Below are positions 61,915-64,000 of a stretch of DNA of 64,000 nucleotides, piece by piece. Position numbers and translations under genes: made by a program. The stretch comes from Symbiodinium natans (lineage: Eukaryota > Sar > Dinophyceae > Suessiales > Symbiodiniaceae): contig CAJNDS010001669.1 in the NCBI GenBank assembly GCA_905221605.1, forward strand, positions 62,001-126,000, given 5' to 3'. A model generated the notes under the pieces. That model saw only the letters and a program-made list of their open reading frames with translations, was not told where the DNA came from and did not search any database. Position 1 is the first letter of the stretch, and every line of letters starts with the position of its first letter.

Positions 61915-64000
61915 GGCCATGTATCTACCTCTGTGTACACACACATATATGTATGCATATATATATATATATGCATATCTATCGGGAAGGTGTTCAATGG
62001 GAAGCACTGTGCTGGAGACTCAAGAGGTGCCCAAGAATCACAACTCAAGCATGACTTAGGTGTCTGACAAACCTAGAATAGGGTTTTGGGGGCTAGTATA
62101 GTAAAATTACAAAAGGACCATAAGGGAATAACCCTAAACCCTAAACCCTAAACCCTAAAACCCTAAACCCTAATAGTAATTCTTCCGACCGCCTACATTA
62201 CTCTGAACGAACATCTCTGGGGGCTTGTGCCTCATCCTGCTGGTCGACAACACCCGCCTCAGCACCGGTTTAGGGTTTAGGGTTTAGGGCTTAGGGTTTA
62301 GGGTTTTCCGATGCAGGCGACGAGGGTTGCGGCGGCAGGCTTTTTTTTTCGTCAGGGGAGGGTTGGGGCTTGGGTCAAATGGGCCATCAGTCCCGAAATC
62401 TCAGAAGGTTTAGGGTTTCGGGTTTGGGGTTTAGGCTTAAGCCGCAGGAAGTCCTGCCTCCTGCAGCTCAGCACGGGGTAAGGGCGTCGTCGCGCTGTCA
62501 GCGCAGCTGCCTGCCGCCTGGCATTGCTAACGTCCACAGCGAGGGGCTCAGGGCTTGAGGGTTTGAGGTTTAGGGTTTGAGGTTGCAGGGTTTAGGGTTT
62601 AGGGTTTAGGGTTTAGGGTTTAGGGGTTTAGGGTTTACAGGGTTTAGGGATTCAGGGTACAAAACAGGACACCCGAGGTGCATATGCAAATCAAGGATGG
62701 CCATCAGAAACATGAAGCATGGCATTGTGATACTGTCCTTTTTTTGGGGTTTAGGGCTTAGGGTTTAATTAGGGCTTAGGGCTTTGGGGCTTAGGGTTTA
62801 GGGTTAGGGTTTAGAGCTTAGGATTTAGGGTGTAGGGCTCAGGATTTAGGATTTAGGGTTTCCTCAACCCTAAAACAAACGGAGCCTTCAGCGACAAGAG
62901 ACCCCCACACACAGCCCTACAACACAGGAGACGGAAAGAACCCCCTAAATCTTGGTGTTGAGAGTCTTAGGGCTTTCGGTAGACTAAACCCTAAACGCTA
63001 AACCCCACTCTGCGCAACCTCGGGGCTTCAGGGCTTTGGGTTTTTGGCTTTAGGCCTGCTTGAGGGTTCAAGGGTTAAGAGTTATAGGGTTTAGAGTTTA
63101 GAGTTAAAGGGGTTTCGGGATGAGAGGGATTAGGGTTGAGGGCTTAGAGTTAAAGGGTTTAGGATTTAGGGGTAAAGTGTGTGGGTTGAGGGTTTAGAGC
63201 TAAAGGGTTCAGGTTTAGAGTTAACGGGTTTAGGGTTTTCAGGTTTAGGGCTTAGGGTTTAAAAAACAAGTTTAGGTGTGTTCGCGCAAGGTACTGGCTC
63301 CCTCCATGTATTAGAGATTCCGTGAGAATAAGCGGTCTCGGCATTCACATCTGCATATCATCTAGCATAGACCATATGCAACACCCACACCCCTTCTTCA
63401 TAGTACTTCTCTATTGGCCACGGTACTGTTGAGAACACGACGCTAGACCCTAAGCCCTAAGCCCTAAGCCCTAAGCCCTAAACCCTACTAAGCCCTAAGC
63501 CCTAAGCCCTAAGCCCTAAGCCCTAAGCCCTAAGCCCTAAGCCCTAAGCCCTAAGCCCTAAGCCCTAAGCCCTAAGCCCTATCCACCGACCTCCCGTAGC
63601 CCAGAGCCCAAAATCCTGAGTTCCTAAGTTCCCCCGCTCCCCTAAAATCCCTAAAATCTGGCTTGCCCTAAGCTCCGAATGCCCTAGACCCTAAACCCTA
63701 AACCCCAAACCCCAAACCCCAAACCCTAAACCCTAGACCCTAGACCCTAACCCCTGCCAAGCCCAACATGGCCCGTCAACTCCTCAACCCCACACCTCAA
63801 GGCCTTCGGGTTTGAGGTGCTTTCCTGAAGCCCTAAACCCTAAACCCTAAACCCCAAACCCCGAACGTTAAACCCTAAACCCTAAACCCTAAACCCTAAA
63901 CCCTAAACCCTAAACCCTAAACGGCCTCGCGCCCAGTGGTCGATTCGACCAGCGGAGGCGAAGGCGACGAAGTGAGAATCAGAGAGGGCGCCTCTTGGTT
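61485..64000. other. Array-rich right end of the window
   Basis: TA microsatellite at 61880-61975, a K-like fragment at 62065-62190 with CCCTAAA units inside, TTTAGGG at 62267-62310 and 62555-62650, degenerate arrays at 63060-63260, a CCCTAAG array of about 19 units at 63446-63582 and CCCTAAA at 63830-63925. GC-rich unique blocks (62430-62545, 63926-64000) resemble exon blocks but were not modelled. Confidence 0.75.

Larger units (their letters stand above)
1..64000. repeat. Dispersed interstitial telomere-motif arrays over the whole window
   Basis: TTTAGGG and CCCTAAA arrays alternate across the entire window, usually 20-180 bp each and separated by 50-400 bp of unique sequence. Both orientations occur about equally, so this is not a chromosome end, where one orientation would run unbroken. 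Variants include TTTGGGG, TTCGGGG, CCCTAAG, CCCTTAAA, CCCTACA and a nonamer TTAGTAGGG. Many arrays lie directly next to blocks that look like small exons, and the motif supplies a GT (GTTTAGGG) usable as a splice donor. Arrays also occur inside foldback elements. The motif is the telomere repeat of plants, many algae and alveolates. A role in introns is inference. Confidence 0.97.

Noticed and set aside
61773..62059. Frames rich in IYIYIY on both strands
   Set aside because: TA microsatellite.
1..64000. A chromosome end or subtelomere
   Set aside because: Arrays occur in both orientations throughout and are never long and unbroken. A true end would be terminal and in one orientation.
1..64000. 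A transposase or reverse transcriptase gene driving the foldback families
   Set aside because: No frame with recognisable motifs of either was found. The elements look non-autonomous, with any source outside this window.

Overview
Eukaryotic nuclear DNA. Arabidopsis-type telomere motif (TTTAGGG on one strand, CCCTAAA on the other) recurs in both orientations every few hundred bases, as arrays from 2 to over 25 units, pure or degenerate (TTTGGGG, CCCTAAG, CCCTTAAA, TTAGTAGGG). Between arrays lie unique blocks of about 50-400 bp and many short foldback elements with terminal inverted repeats (TIRs). No rRNA, tRNA, CRISPR or bacterial-type operon was seen, and no uninterrupted reading frame exceeds about 180 codons. 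TTTAGGG telomeres occur in plants, green algae, dinoflagellates, chromerids and apicomplexans. The frequent need for GC or GA splice donors in the best gene paths, plus TIR elements acting as introns, points to an alveolate of the dinoflagellate/syndinian kind. That placement is inference only; no species is named.

Main reading: this is probably not a gene desert. Many unique blocks behave like very small exons (10-180 nt), and the telomere arrays and foldback elements lie mainly in the introns. Joining blocks at AG|exon|GT (or GC/GA) boundaries while keeping codon phase gives open paths: gene 1 (+, to 3324), gene 2 (-, 5681 to 3687), gene 3 (+, 5920 to 7471), gene 4 (-, 11193 to 7468, about 19 exons), gene 5 (+, to 12869), gene 6 (-, about 17166 to 13745), gene 7 (-, 19280 to 17283). 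Further exon pairs or single exons lie near 20, 24, 30, 31, 42, 45, 52 and 56 kb. Donors often fall on the first GT of GTTTAGGG. One candidate intron (6427-6468) is almost nothing but five telomere units.

At least a dozen foldback families (here A to P) are present. Several carry GT at one end and AG at the other. At several loci, family A (ends GGAG|GTTCATGG ... CCTCCAAG|) separates two blocks that stay open in a shared phase; families B, C and J show similar cases. This fits introner elements (TIR elements that become introns). Elements are nested in each other, some contain telomere arrays, and one array at 15141-15194 is flanked by 19-of-20 matching 20-bp direct repeats, as expected of an insertion.

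Limits: short segments are often open by chance in one of three frames, and AG/GT are common, so individual exons are weak evidence and several alternative paths exist. The case rests on longer exons (40-65 codons), phase agreement across elements, and terminal stops. No product was identified by homology. RNA-seq or protein search would settle it. Beyond 20 kb only the strongest blocks are modelled; the rest is described by region.
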